A stretch of DNA of 64,000 bases, from the NCBI RefSeq assembly GCF_020782235.1, contig NZ_JAJGNO010000001.1, positions 1 through 64,000 of the forward strand. The letters are read 5' to 3'. The translations under genes were made by a program, and so were the position numbers. Under the pieces are notes generated by a model. The model saw only the letters and a program-made list of their open reading frames with translations. It did not search any database and was not told the origin of the DNA. Shown here piece by piece: positions 1-8,450 of this stretch; within the stretch, counting starts at the first letter, position 1; each line of letters opens with the position of its first letter. Origin of the DNA: Sphingobium naphthae. Its GTDB lineage: Bacteria > Pseudomonadota > Alphaproteobacteria > Sphingomonadales > Sphingomonadaceae.

Positions 1-74
1 GTGCGCCGCGCTATCTCCCGGATCGGTAGATGATCGCGAAAATGCCAGCGCCGGATAACGCTCAATAACGCCAT
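1..74 (-). CDS. istA: IstA transposase, N-terminal 24 codons (runs off the window)
   Basis: Starting from ATG at 74 on the minus strand the frame reads MALLSVIRRWHFRDHLP then IREIARRT, the conserved start of IS21 IstA proteins leading into the helix-turn-helix. An alternative GTG start lies at 83. The frame is open to the window edge. It lies antisense to, and explains, the meaningless N-terminus of the open frame that otherwise spans 73-765. Confidence 0.75.
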   Translation of the reverse strand, partial: MALLSVIRRWHFRDHLPIREIARR

Positions 75-186
75 GTCCAACACTCCATATACCCTCGCTT
101 GTCAAAGCCAGGGACGAGTTCAACATGGGTCAATTCTCAGCGGAAATTTACGCCCTACCCGGGTCACTTCTCAGTGGAAATCAACA
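1..186 (-). mobile_element. IS21-family element, one end only
   Basis: Read on the minus strand this begins TGTTGATTTCCACTGAG at 186 and carries two copies of a roughly 21-bp repeat (127-147 and 160-180, core gggtca-N-ttctcag-Y-ggaaat). Multiple internal terminal repeats and a TG start are typical of IS21-family ends. The istA start codon follows inward and the element leaves the window at position 1. Its outer end abuts a glycosidase fragment whose reading frame begins exactly at 187, so the element interrupts or truncates that gene. Family assignment rests on the IstA N-terminus plus the repeated ends; no target duplication can be seen because the other end is outside the window. Confidence 0.75.
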
Positions 187-765
187 CTCTACACCTTTGG
201 CGCGCTCAAGGGCTTCGGCTTCTCGCCCTTCGGCATCGACGAGCGCGGGGTGCAGCTGGCGGGCGACCCCAGCGTTGGCCTCGGCACCGGCGGCGACGGC
301 GATCCCGTGATCGGTGCGCTCTACGGCCTGCTGGAACAGCTTTCGCCGCTCGTGCTGCAAAAGCAGGCGGAAGGAAAGATCGCCACCGTCATCATGGAAG
401 GATCCGCGCAGCGGTCCGGCCGGGGCCGGATCGGCGACTATACCGTCAACATGATCCGCGCAAGCGGCCCCGACGGCACCACCGATCCTGTCAGCCGTGT
501 CGCGGCGATGTTCCTTCAGACCGGCCCTGACGAATTCATCGTCCTCGGCGCGGGCGACATGCAGGTCAGCTTCACCACCGATCGTCCCGGCCCGCCGATC
601 GTCGGCATCGAAAGCATCGACGAGCAGATGGTGAAGGACGGCGCGATGCAGCCGGGCCGCCGGCTGAACGGCGACGAGAACGGCCAAGGCCAATCGCTGC
701 GCCTCGTCTCCTCCGACGCCGGCGAAGCAAAGGTCTACCGCGTCCGCCTTTACCGCTACCGCTGA
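187..765 (+). pseudogene. 5'-truncated GH35-type beta-galactosidase, C-terminal domain (DUF5597-like)
   Basis: About 192 codons remain, from LYTFGALKGFGFSPFGID to the stop at 765. The motifs GALKGFGFSPFGIDE, YGLLEQLSPLVL and GPDEFIVLGAGDMQV match my memory of the C-terminal domain (DUF5597) of sphingomonad/Caulobacter GH35 beta-galactosidases. The catalytic barrel is absent. An ATG at 73 keeps the frame open, but its first 38 codons are the inverted IS21 end and not protein homology. The original enzyme would hydrolyse terminal beta-galactosides; this remnant cannot. Family call moderately sure, pseudogene status very likely unless the 5' part lies elsewhere. Confidence 0.6.
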
Positions 766-1005
766 CTGCCGCAGAACAGACGAATGCTGCTACACGAAGC
801 AACTTAGCGACAACGACCCTTATGCGACGTTGACGCTCCACTTTGTTATTCTCAAGTGCAGCTCGTCCGCTTACTCAATTTAGCTGTATAAGGATGCCAA
901 CAGGAGAATGTCTGATTATCGGAACTACGGTAGATATAGCTGCCGATCCGTTTTTGGAGCAACGTATGCCGGGCGCCATAAAAGCTGCCGGTCATTCTTC
1001 ATGCG

Positions 1006-2007
1006 TCATTCATGGGAAGCGCGCGCATAGTGGCTTGGAGGCAGGCCAACGTGACGGGTGAAGGCAACGCTGAAGGTACTGGCGGACCCGTATCCTACCC
1101 GCCGGGCGATCTGCGCGATCGTGCCATCGCGCAACCGCAATAGGTCCTTTGCCAGGATCATCCGCCAGTGCAGGAGATATTCCATCGGCGACATGCCAAC
1201 GGTGTGGCGAAACCGATCGAAGAAAGCGGAACGCGACATGGCGCAGGCCGTGGCCAATTTGCCGACCGTCCAGGGCTCGGTAGGACTTTCATGGATACGC
1301 CGTATCGCCACGGCCATGCGATCGTCGGTCAGCCCCCTAAGAATGCCATTTGGGCTGTGTGGCCCGCCGGAACGAAGCGCCTCGATGAATAGCAACTCCA
1401 TCAGCCGTGCCAGCACTGCGGAGCGTGCAGGCCGAGTGCTGTGAAATTCCTGAACCGCAAACTGAATGAACGTCGTCAGTCTACCCTCGTCGCGGGCATG
1501 AATCAGGGTTGGCAACAGGCTCACCAGAAGCGCCGCGTCGGTCGAGCCGAACGCACAGTAGCCAATCAGCATACGGACGTCCGGTTCCGCAGACAGGTCG
1601 CCGATGCGGAAGACATCGGGTTGAGTTTCGGTCGGTATGCATGTGAAATCTCGCGGTGATCGGGTCACGATGCTGGAGGAGGTAAAGTCATAGGCTGCCG
1701 GAATGAGGACGAAGTCGCCTTGCTCCACCAGGATCGGCTCAGCACCTTGCACCTCAAGCCGGATCGCGCCTTGCAACATCGCGCAGAAGAAAGGCCGCCC
1801 CTGCTCGGCGCGTGGGACGCGCCAAGCGCCAGCTCCTTCGACGAATTTCGAATAGGAAAGGTCGGGCTGCAGCAGGCTCACAACCTGGGTAAGGGGATCA
1901 ATCAATTCTGGACGCTCGCGAATGTATTGCGGACTTTCGATTGTAGAAGGTCGCGCGAGAAAGTCTATCTCCTGTTCTCCAATGACAGGAGATACTATGC
2001 CTACCAT
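1006..2007 (-). CDS. AraC-family transcriptional regulator with cupin sensor domain
   Basis: The protein is about 333 aa if it starts at ATG 2007. The N-terminal half resembles the AraC cupin_6 ligand domain (DPLTQVVSLLQPD, then GDFVLIPAAYDF). The C-terminal ~100 residues carry two helix-turn-helix units: WTVGKLATACAMSRSAFFDRF and IAQIARRVGYGSASTFSVAF. The frame stays open upstream to 2385, but that part is antisense to the neighbouring SDR. The ATG at 2007 overlaps the divergent SDR start (1997) by 11 bp. A TTG at 1905 sits at the family's usual N-terminus (LIDPLTQ) and is a good alternative that would leave a normal divergent promoter. Such AraC/SDR divergent pairs usually have the regulator controlling the SDR. 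Confidence 0.85.
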   Translation of the reverse strand: MVGIVSPVIGEQEIDFLARPSTIESPQYIRERPELIDPLTQVVSLLQPDLSYSKFVEGAGAWRVPRAEQGRPFFCAMLQGAIRLEVQGAEPILVEQGDFVLIPAAYDFTSSSIVTRSPRDFTCIPTETQPDVFRIGDLSAEPDVRMLIGYCAFGSTDAALLVSLLPTLIHARDEGRLTTFIQFAVQEFHSTRPARSAVLARLMELLFIEALRSGGPHSPNGILRGLTDDRMAVAIRRIHESPTEPWTVGKLATACAMSRSAFFDRFRHTVGMSPMEYLLHWRMILAKDLLRLRDGTIAQIARRVGYGSASTFSVAFTRHVGLPPSHYARASHE

Positions 2008-2743
2008 ATTGATCACCGGGTGCTCGTCGGGCTTCGGCCTCCACACTGCCCGTCTCTTTGCCGACCGCGGATGGGACGTGGTCGCGACCATGCGGTCACC
2101 ACGTGAGGACATCCTGCCTGCCTCCGACCAAGTCAGAATTCTGGCGCTCGACGTGACGGACGCGTCCAGCATCGCACACGCCGTTGAAGCGGCGGGGCCG
2201 ATCGACGCACTTGTGAACAATGCAGGTATCGGTTTCCTCAACGCGGTCGAGGGAACATCGATGCAGCATGCGCGCGACATATTCGAGACCAACACGCTCG
2301 GCACCATAGCCATGACCCAAGCTATACTGCCACAGTTCCGTGAGCGTCGATCCGGCGTGATCGTCAACGTAACTTCGTCAGTCACCCTGAAGTCGTTGCC
2401 GTTGCTGTCGGTCTACACGGCCAGCAAGGCTGCCGTGAATGCCTTCACCGACGTCATCGCGATCGAACTGAAACAATTTAACATCCGCACCCACGTCGTC
2501 CTTCCCGGTCGCGCGCCTGACACGCGATTCGGCGACAATGCGCGAATGCGCATGTCGAATGGTTTCCCGCAGCCCTATGCAGAAATGGTGAGTCAGGTGT
2601 TTGCTGACTGGGAGCAGGACACGGGGCCGGTTACTGCGTCGAGCGAGGTGGCTGAGGCCGTGTGGCGAGCCGTTACCGATGACGCATCGCCAGCGCACAT
2701 CCCGGCAGGGCGCGACGCGATAGCATGGGCTAACGCACGCTGA
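1997..2743 (+). CDS. SDR family NAD(P)-dependent oxidoreductase
   Basis: 248 aa classical short-chain dehydrogenase. Glycine-rich nucleotide motif TGCSSGFG near residue 8, NNAG near residue 75, catalytic Ser in VTSSVT and Tyr/Lys in VYTASK are all present, so it should be active. Start chosen at ATG 1997 because CAGGAGA lies 5 nt upstream; the longer frame from 1922 has no ribosome site. The sequence style (short ~248 aa, FETNTLGTIAMTQA) is that of SDRs commonly paired with AraC regulators. Substrate unknown. It is separated from the catabolic section by IS remnants, so it may not belong to the same pathway. Confidence 0.88.
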   Translation: MPTILITGCSSGFGLHTARLFADRGWDVVATMRSPREDILPASDQVRILALDVTDASSIAHAVEAAGPIDALVNNAGIGFLNAVEGTSMQHARDIFETNTLGTIAMTQAILPQFRERRSGVIVNVTSSVTLKSLPLLSVYTASKAAVNAFTDVIAIELKQFNIRTHVVLPGRAPDTRFGDNARMRMSNGFPQPYAEMVSQVFADWEQDTGPVTASSEVAEAVWRAVTDDASPAHIPAGRDAIAWANAR

Positions 2744-3046
2744 CTTGAGCCCCGGTGCGCCCCGCGCGCCGGGTCCGGCCTTCATTCCGCGGGTCAACGA
2801 ACGTGGGGTAAGGGCGCGCTATGGATCTGTCAAACGGCGAGAAATGGTGCGCAGCAGCCGCTTCCGCCGTCGACCCTTTGCCGCCTTTCAAGTGGCGATT
2901 TCCGATTGCCAGGTACGGACAGTCCGGTCCGGGCTGCTCGCGAGCAGAATGGAAGGATGTCCTCATTATCGCGTACATCCTATACGGAGGCAGTGATCGG
3001 CCGTGACAGTCGAAATATTCAAGATGCGGTGGCACAGGTGCGCAAG
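2744..3046 (+). other. Intergenic stretch with no recognisable gene
   Basis: About 300 bp between the SDR and the truncated methyltransferase. Open frames on both strands (for example 2730-3062 minus) show no recognisable family motif. A GGAGG at 2984-2988 is followed too closely (2 nt) by a GTG at 2991 to be a convincing start for the downstream gene. Confidence 0.4.
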
Positions 3047-3284
3047 ATGGGAATGATGACATCCAGCAACGCTTACACTCCGCCGCTCGGTCGATCCGGA
3101 CTGACCGCCAGCTACGATCGCGTCGTCGCGATGATGACGCGTGAGAAGGCGTGGCGCGGCAAGCTGCTCGATGCCGTCGGGCCGGCGGCAGCCGAGACGA
3201 TCGTGGATATCGGCAGTGGCACTGGCACTCTGGCTATTATGTTGGCCAGGGCCGGTCCGGTCGCGCGCATCGTAGCCGTGGACT
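3047..3284 (+). pseudogene. Class I SAM-dependent methyltransferase, N-terminal fragment
   Basis: The fragment contains SYDRVVAMMTREKAWRGK and SAM-binding motif I, VDIGSGTGTLAIMLARA, ending with the acidic residue of motif II (RIVAVD) at about 3283. From there the frame turns into non-homologous sequence (FQGGFSACMDK) that belongs to the adjoining IS66 element. The protein therefore lacks the rest of the Rossmann fold. Start is uncertain; ATGs at 3047, 3053 and 3056 are possible. Substrate cannot be told. Confidence 0.65.
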
Positions 3285-3447
3285 TTCAGGGCGGTTTTAG
3301 TGCGTGTATGGATAAAAACCGCCAGTCCGCAACCGGCTCAGTTCCAGCGTATCGCTCCGGTGAGGGCCGCCTTGCGGTGATCGGCTGATATTTCGAGATG
3401 GCACCGGTGCAAGCGCTGGTGTTTGCATCGGTACTAGGGACGGTGCG

Positions 3448-3777
3448 ATGAGTCAGATCACGGTAATTTCAGGCACGGAGCGGCGGCGGGTATGGACCGA
3501 CCAGCAGAAGCGCGAGTGGGTCGCTGCGGTTTCGGCCCCCGGCGCGAACGTGGCGGAGATTGCTCGCCGTGCTGATCTGCGGCCCAACCAGATCTACAGA
3601 TGGCGGCGGCAGATGGGTCAGGCAGCACAGGGCTTTGCCGAGGTGCGGGTACATCCTGACCCGGCACCGGCTACTGGGGCGGCGATCATCGTGGAGTTTG
3701 AGCGGGCGATCGTGCGCATTCCCGCTGGCGCATCACCTGGGCTGGTGTCGGCAGTGCTGCGGTCGGTCAAGCCGTGA
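3448..3777 (+). CDS. tnpA: IS66-family accessory protein TnpA
   Basis: 109 aa, normal length. The N-terminal half is the helix-turn-helix of IS66 TnpA (RRRVWTDQQKREWVAAV, VAEIARRADLRPNQIYRWRRQ). The C-terminal half (IIVEFERAIVRIPAGASP) is also typical. It overlaps tnpB by 4 bp (TGATCC with ATG-type coupling at 3774-3777), as usual for this family. Intact as a gene but without function in a dead element. Confidence 0.88.
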   Translation: MSQITVISGTERRRVWTDQQKREWVAAVSAPGANVAEIARRADLRPNQIYRWRRQMGQAAQGFAEVRVHPDPAPATGAAIIVEFERAIVRIPAGASPGLVSAVLRSVKP

Positions 3778-4028
3778 TCCCAGTTTCCTCCGGCGTTCGG
3801 ATATGGATCGCAACGGGGCATACGGACATGCGACACGGCATGCGCAGCCTGGCCCTGCAGGTGCAGCAGAGTTTCGGACGTGACCCATTCGCGGGCGATC
3901 TCTACATTTTCAGAGGACGCCGCGGCGATCTTTGCAAGATCATCTGGCATTACGGCGTTGGCATGTCGCTTTATGCCAAGCGCCTCGAGCGCGGGAAGTA
4001 CATCTGGCCCTCAGCGGTGGACGGCGTG
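3774..4028 (+). pseudogene. tnpB: IS66-family TnpB, truncated
   Basis: The conserved part covers residues 1-85: GVRIWIATGHTDMRHGM, IFRGRRGDLCKIIWH, and LERGKYIWPSAVDGV. Homology stops there; the remaining frame to 4283 is antisense IS701 and other sequence. IS66 TnpB proteins are normally about 115 aa, so roughly 30 residues are lost. Confidence 0.85.
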
Positions 4029-4031
4029 CTT

Positions 4032-4199
4032 GCTGAGCGCGTCTGCGCGGGCCGCCATGGGCTGGATACTCTTGCGATCGCCGGGGCCAATCAGGCCGGC
4101 GATATAGGCCGGGCACATCCGACGCCGCGTCTTGTTACCCAACTTCTGCAGATACGGCTCAAGCCAATGCTCGAGATCCCGCTGCCAGTCCTCTTCCAT
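4032..4199 (-). pseudogene. IS701-family transposase, N-terminal fragment
   Basis: Minus-strand frame from ATG 4199 gives the conserved IS701 opening: RDLEHWLEPYLQKLGNKTR, RRMCPAYIAGLIGPGDRKS, QPMAARADALS. Only about 56 residues of a roughly 400-residue DDE transposase remain before the frame runs into IS66 tnpB at 4031. The 90 bp upstream (4200-4289) probably include the IS701 end, but I cannot place the terminal repeat. Confidence 0.75.
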
Positions 4200-4289
4200 C
4201 GCCAGCCTCCATTAAAGCTGACGCCCTATGAATCACGCATTCTTCCGCAGGGAATCCCAAAAATCACACTTCTGCCAAAGTAGTGCTAG

Positions 4290-4520
4290 ATGACGATCGC
4301 CAAGCTGCCGTTGGCCAAGGAGATTACGGCGTTCGACTTTGCCGAAATGCCGATCAAGGAGGGGCTGGTGCGCGATCTGGCTACCGGCGCCTTCCTGGTC
4401 AACCAGCGCAATGCCGTGCTGGTCGGAGGAATTGGGACCGGGAAAACCCACCTTGCCATAGCGATCGGGCGCTACTGCGTACGCACCGGCGCCAGGGTCG
4501 TTTGCTATTTCCGTACGTAG
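4290..4520 (+). pseudogene. istB: IS21-family IstB ATPase, internal fragment
   Basis: Readable as KLPLAKEITAFDFAEMPIKE, LVRDLATGAFLVNQRNAVL, then Walker A GGIGTGKTHLAIAIGR. The usual downstream part with Walker B is absent; the frame stops at 4520 immediately before the P450 gene. It is plus-oriented, opposite to the istA at the left window edge, so it comes from another IS21 copy. Confidence 0.8.
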
Positions 4521-4538
4521 ATGGGACTGCCGACTACG

Positions 4539-5834
4539 TTACGGCACATCCCAAACCACATGCACCGCGTCCGGTCCGCGCAGATTGACGCCCTTGATGA
4601 CCGGCGGCGGCATATCTGGATCGAGCCGAATGTTCGGCAACATATCGAAAATCGCATTCACCGCTGCTTCGATCTCCGCCTTGGCGACGAACAGGCCGAT
4701 GCACATGTGGACGCCATAGCCAAAGCCGAAATTGGGCTTGTTCGGACGATCGATGTCGAATGTATCGGCGTTCTCGAAAACCTCCGGGTCACGATTTGCG
4801 GTCTGCACCACCATTGAGACGATCGATCCCTTGGGGACATGCGTCCCGGCGATCTCGACATCGCGTGAGGTCTCGCGCGCCTTGAACGTCGCGACCGGTT
4901 CGAAGCGGATCGCCTCGTCGATAGCCTTGCCGATCAGCTTGCGATCGTTGCGGACGCGATCAAGCAGCTCTGGCCGCTCGAGCAGCAGCGTCATGAGATT
5001 GCCGAACGTTCGCGTCGTCGTCTCGGCGGCAGCGGGGAGAAGCATGCGGACGAAGTCGGTGACTTGCTGATCGCTCAGCGACTCGCCTTCATATTCGGTG
5101 CGCAGCAAGCGTCCGATCAGGTCGTCGCCCACCGACCCTTCGGCGCGGCGCTTGGCGACCAGCGGTTTCACATGGTCGTGCAGCGCCTGCGAGGCTTCCA
5201 GCGCCTCCTTACGCGCGCGCAGCGCTTCTTCTGGGTCGCGCTTCGGCCCGGATAGGATCTTGAGGGCCATCGTGGCGAAGACCTCCATCCCCTCCAGATC
5301 GTCGTCGGGGAAACCGAGGATCGAGTATATGACGCGAACCGGGAAGCCGAGCCCCATGTCCTTGATCAGTTCGGCCTTGCCGCGCGGAACCAGCGGAGCG
5401 ACATATTCGTCGCGCAGCACCGGATCGATCAGCGTGCTGCGCCATTCCTTGAGCACGGCGGGCATGAAGCAGGGCTGCAGCAGCGAGCGCATGCGCCGAT
5501 GGTAGTCGCCATCCATCGCCGTGAGCATGAACGTGCCCATGAAGGTGCCGAGCCCTTCGCCGATCAGCCCGCTCGTGAAGGTGTCCTGGTCGCGCAGGGC
5601 GGCGCCGATATCGGCGTGGCGGAACAAAGTGAAGACCGGCCGCCCCTTGGCATTGCCGAAGATCGGGGGAACGCCCAGTTCCTCGAGGATATCGCCCTCC
5701 ATGACCGGCCCCTCGGCCAGTCGCTGGCGGTAGAACGGCAACGGATTATCGAGATTGCCACCGAAATTGTCGCTGACCGACTGGAAACTTGCCTGCATCT
5801 CGCGGGTCTGGGCGGTGTCGCTCTGAGTCGCCAT
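4539..5834 (-). CDS. Cytochrome P450
   Basis: 431 aa soluble bacterial class I P450. Haem-ligand motif FGYGVHMCIG (Cys ligand) near residue 380, ExxR as EAIR, and the I-helix oxygen-activation motif around AAAETT are all visible. It needs a ferredoxin and ferredoxin reductase; candidates are at 17441-17671 and 8451-9704. Start ATG 5834 chosen for GGAGAGAG 5 nt upstream; the frame runs on to 5942 without a ribosome site. It is the second gene of an operon, 25 bp after the amidohydrolase. Its 3' end abuts IS debris. Substrate not identifiable; DitQ-like hydroxylation of a polycyclic substrate is one possibility. Confidence 0.92.
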   Translation of the reverse strand: MATQSDTAQTREMQASFQSVSDNFGGNLDNPLPFYRQRLAEGPVMEGDILEELGVPPIFGNAKGRPVFTLFRHADIGAALRDQDTFTSGLIGEGLGTFMGTFMLTAMDGDYHRRMRSLLQPCFMPAVLKEWRSTLIDPVLRDEYVAPLVPRGKAELIKDMGLGFPVRVIYSILGFPDDDLEGMEVFATMALKILSGPKRDPEEALRARKEALEASQALHDHVKPLVAKRRAEGSVGDDLIGRLLRTEYEGESLSDQQVTDFVRMLLPAAAETTTRTFGNLMTLLLERPELLDRVRNDRKLIGKAIDEAIRFEPVATFKARETSRDVEIAGTHVPKGSIVSMVVQTANRDPEVFENADTFDIDRPNKPNFGFGYGVHMCIGLFVAKAEIEAAVNAIFDMLPNIRLDPDMPPPVIKGVNLRGPDAVHVVWDVP

Positions 5835-5859
5835 ATCTCTCTCCAAAAGTCTATGCTGG

Positions 5860-6888
5860 TCAGGCGGCCGCTGTCGTCGCCCTGATGTCCAGCTTGAGCA
5901 GTTCGATGGCGTTCGCGCTGCGGATCTTTTCGCGGTCCTCATCCGACAGACCGATTCCCCCGGTCAGATCGCCATGATCGTAAGCGCCGCCGAAGTTCGT
6001 CCCATACAGCAATCGGTCGGCGCCAATCACCTCGGCCACGCCCCGGCGCAGCGCCGGGTGATGGACGTCGAGGTCGAAATAGAAGTTGGGCAGATAATCC
6101 ATCAACGGGCGCTGATTGCGCGCATCCGGCGCCATGTTCGCATTGAGTTCGTGCAGCCGGCCAAGCTGAAACACTGCCATGCCCCCGGCATGCGTAATGT
6201 AGGTTTTGAGCGACGGGAACGCGTCGAGCGCGCCGCCGCAGATCAGATACCAGAAGAACAACGTCTCGTCATAGCAATCGCCAAGGATCGAGGTCGTCTC
6301 GAACTTGTCCTCGACATGACGCTCGCCCCAGTAGATCGACTGGTTGAAGCCGTGCACCATGATCGGCACGTCCAGTTCTGCCAGCTTTTCCCAGACCGGG
6401 AACAACCGCTCGTCCCAAGTCTGGATGCCGTCGAAGTTGGTGCCGCCGACGCACAGCCCCTTGGCGCCCAATTGACGCACGGCGCGATCGATCTCGGCCA
6501 CCGCGCCGGCGGGATCCGCGAGATTGGCGTGCGCCCAGAAATCGAACCGATCCGGCATCGCCCGGCAAAAGGCAGCGATCTCGTCGTTGCAGGTCCGCGC
6601 ATATTCCGTACCGAACTCACCGGCCCAGTACATGAACGCGTGTGACGGGGTGGAGACGACCAGCTTGTCGACGCCGCGCGCGTCCATCAGCTTCACGCGC
6701 GCTTCATGCGTCATCCGCGACAGCAGGTTCGCTTCGGCCTCCGCGTCATTGGCGGCCTTTGCCGGCTGTTTGGTGCCAAGCGAGAAATGCCCGACGGTGA
6801 GCCCCTGCGTTTTCATGAACGGGCCCCAGAAATCATGCCGGTTCAGCATACCGGGGGTGATCAGGTGCGCATGCACATCGATCAGCAT
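5860..6888 (-). CDS. Amidohydrolase family 2 (ACMSD-like) protein 1
   Basis: 342 aa metal-dependent TIM-barrel of the PF04909 type. The metal-binding HxH is at the N-terminus (LIDVHAH), with further ligand regions IMVHGF and TYITHAGG; the C-terminal barrel strand reads LLYGTNFGG. This family decarboxylates or hydrolyses aromatic acids and ring-cleavage products (ACMSD, LigW, LigY). Good ribosome site GAGGAAG before ATG 6888. It is first in an operon with the P450. Closely similar in layout to the amidohydrolase at 29101-30177 (shared HGxNQS, YDET, YLPNFYFDL segments), so the two are paralogues. Confidence 0.88.
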   Translation of the reverse strand: MLIDVHAHLITPGMLNRHDFWGPFMKTQGLTVGHFSLGTKQPAKAANDAEAEANLLSRMTHEARVKLMDARGVDKLVVSTPSHAFMYWAGEFGTEYARTCNDEIAAFCRAMPDRFDFWAHANLADPAGAVAEIDRAVRQLGAKGLCVGGTNFDGIQTWDERLFPVWEKLAELDVPIMVHGFNQSIYWGERHVEDKFETTSILGDCYDETLFFWYLICGGALDAFPSLKTYITHAGGMAVFQLGRLHELNANMAPDARNQRPLMDYLPNFYFDLDVHHPALRRGVAEVIGADRLLYGTNFGGAYDHGDLTGGIGLSDEDREKIRSANAIELLKLDIRATTAAA

Positions 6889-6922
6889 CAGGCTTCCTCT
6901 CGCATCTTGTCGTCAGAAGAAC

Positions 6923-6938
6923 ATTCTCATATTCGAAT
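6923..6938. promoter_or_regulatory. Candidate shared operator (ATTC-N8-GAAT)
   Basis: ATTCTC-ATAT-TCGAAT, 9 of 12 arm positions of the ATTCTG-N4-CAGAAT consensus with perfect outer ATTC/GAAT, extended to CATTC/GAATG. It lies 35-50 bp upstream of the amidohydrolase start and 61-76 bp upstream of the divergent MFS start. Confidence 0.5.
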
Positions 6939-6998
6939 GGGTCTCGGCAAGTAGATATGCGTTCGACGGCGCCGAATTCGCGTTCTCAGGAGGACAAT

Positions 6999-8186
6999 GT
7001 GGCACACGAAGCGGCCGTTCGGATACGCCGCCTGCTCCTCGGCGGGGGAATCGTCGGCACCGCTTTCACGCTGCGGCTGGTCTTCGCCAGTCTGTCGGTG
7101 CGGCTGCCCGAGCTCACCTGCGACATGGGGATGACACGCTATGCGGCCAGCGCGCTGGTCACGCTTCCGGTGCTGTGCCTCGGCCTCGGCGCGCCCTTTG
7201 CCGCGCGGATCGGCCAGCGTTGGGGGATTGAGCGCACTTTGTTCGGCGCCCTGACGCTGCTGGTCTGCGCTACCGCGCTTCGTGCCAGCGGCTCGGAGGT
7301 CGCGCTGTTTGCTTTCTCGATGCTCGCCGCCGCGGCGATCGCCATCGCAAACGTGCTCCTGCCGAGCCTAGTCAAACGCGACTTTGCCAACCGGACCGCG
7401 CTGCTCACGGGTCTTTACGTCACTGCGATCTCGGGCGGCGCGGCGATCGCTGCCGGCACGACCGTTCCGATCGAACATGCGCTCAATGGGGATTGGCGTA
7501 CCGGCCTGGCGATCTGGGCGCTGCCGCCGCTGTGCGCCCTGCTGCTCTGGCTGCCGTTGCTCGGCCGCCGCGGCACCAGAAGCAAGGGTGGGTCGGTGCG
7601 CGTGCCCGAATTGTTGCGGGATCCACTGGCGTTGCGGGTCGCAGTCTTCATGGGCCTCCAGTCCGCGCTTGCCTTCACCGCGCTCAGCTGGCTCGCACCG
7701 CTACTGCGCGAGCGCGGGCTGAGCGCGGTGACCGCCGGACTGGTGGTGTCAGCGCTGACGCTGGTACAGCTCGCCACCAGTCTCACCACGCCTGCGCTTG
7801 CGACGCGCAGCCGCGATCAGCGGCCGCTTGCCGTGCTGCTCGCCATCGGGGGCGCCGGCGGCATGTTGGGCCTGCTGCTCGCGCCGCTATCCGCCGTGTG
7901 GTTCTGCGCCCTGCTTCAGGGCCTAGCGCAGGGCGGGCTGTTCTCGCTGGCGCTGACGCTGGTGGTACTGCGCGCGCCGGATTCGGACACCGCTGCCCAA
8001 CTGTCCGGCATGGCGCAAACCATCGGCTATATCCCCGCCGCCTGCGCCCCCCTTGCCGTCGGCCTCATCCGCGCCGCAACCGGGGGCATCGCAGCGGTCG
8101 GCTGGCTATTCGCGTTAATCGGCCTGGGTCTGATATGGAGCGGGCTCGGTGCCGGGCAGCCCGCGTTTGTGCAGCGGCGCGGCTAG
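6999..8186 (+). CDS. MFS transporter, CynX/NimT-like
   Basis: 395 aa with about 12 hydrophobic segments and the N-terminal domain features of the cyanate/nitroimidazole (CynX/NimT) branch of the major facilitator superfamily (LVTLPVLCLGLGAPFAARIG after TM1-2, TGLYVTAISGGAAIAAG). GTG start at 6999 is preferred: AGGAGG at 6988-6993 is 5 nt upstream, while the frame-opening codon at 6957 has no ribosome site. Probable uptake or export of a pathway acid at the inner membrane. Its TAG stop at 8184-8186 is part of the CTAG duplicated by the MITE that follows. Confidence 0.85.
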   Translation: MAHEAAVRIRRLLLGGGIVGTAFTLRLVFASLSVRLPELTCDMGMTRYAASALVTLPVLCLGLGAPFAARIGQRWGIERTLFGALTLLVCATALRASGSEVALFAFSMLAAAAIAIANVLLPSLVKRDFANRTALLTGLYVTAISGGAAIAAGTTVPIEHALNGDWRTGLAIWALPPLCALLLWLPLLGRRGTRSKGGSVRVPELLRDPLALRVAVFMGLQSALAFTALSWLAPLLRERGLSAVTAGLVVSALTLVQLATSLTTPALATRSRDQRPLAVLLAIGGAGGMLGLLLAPLSAVWFCALLQGLAQGGLFSLALTLVVLRAPDSDTAAQLSGMAQTIGYIPAACAPLAVGLIRAATGGIAAVGWLFALIGLGLIWSGLGAGQPAFVQRRG

Positions 8187-8450
8187 AGCCTATTTGGGCT
8201 GAGTAGAGACGTCGTGACGTAGCCAATTTTGGTTAAGGGTAAGAAGCGAGGAGCGGAGCGATGCTATTGCATGGTGACTGACAAGCGCCGGCGCCTTGGG
8301 ACAAAATTAGCCCGCCGCAAAGCGGTGGCCCTCTCGCGCCCGCCGGCTGCGTGGCGAGCTTGTAGGCAGCGCCGCTACCTGCTGCGGCCCGCTCCTTGCC
8401 GGAGGAGCACGACAGGGCATCACGATGCCTCTACTCAGTCCAAATAGGCT
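8187..8450. mobile_element. 264-bp MITE with 34-bp inverted repeats, flanked by CTAG duplication
   Basis: Left end agcctatttgggctgagt and right end actcagtccaaataggct form inverted repeats that match at 29 of 34 positions. The element is flanked by CTAG at 8183-8186 and 8451-8454, the target type used by IS5-family (IS427 group) elements. There is no transposase frame inside. Each end holds a small hairpin (8209-8220 and 8416-8429) whose sequence differences are compensatory. The two CTAG copies provide the stop codons of the two convergent neighbouring genes. Its ends differ from those of the IS5-family element at 61435, so another element probably mobilised it. Confidence 0.85.

Larger units (their letters stand above)
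3285..4028 (+). mobile_element. IS66-family element, 3'-truncated
   Basis: Left boundary is set by the point where methyltransferase homology stops (~3284). It includes a 160-bp leader, a complete tnpA and about two thirds of tnpB; the large transposase gene tnpC is missing entirely. It breaks at 4029-4031 into an inverted IS701 fragment, so the element is dead. Confidence 0.75.

Noticed and set aside
73..186. N-terminal 38 codons of the glycosidase open frame
   Set aside because: They are the inverted IS21 end, not part of the protein.
8229..8447. Small open frame inside the MITE
   Set aside because: Lies between the terminal inverted repeats, runs through the right hairpin and has no protein-like features.
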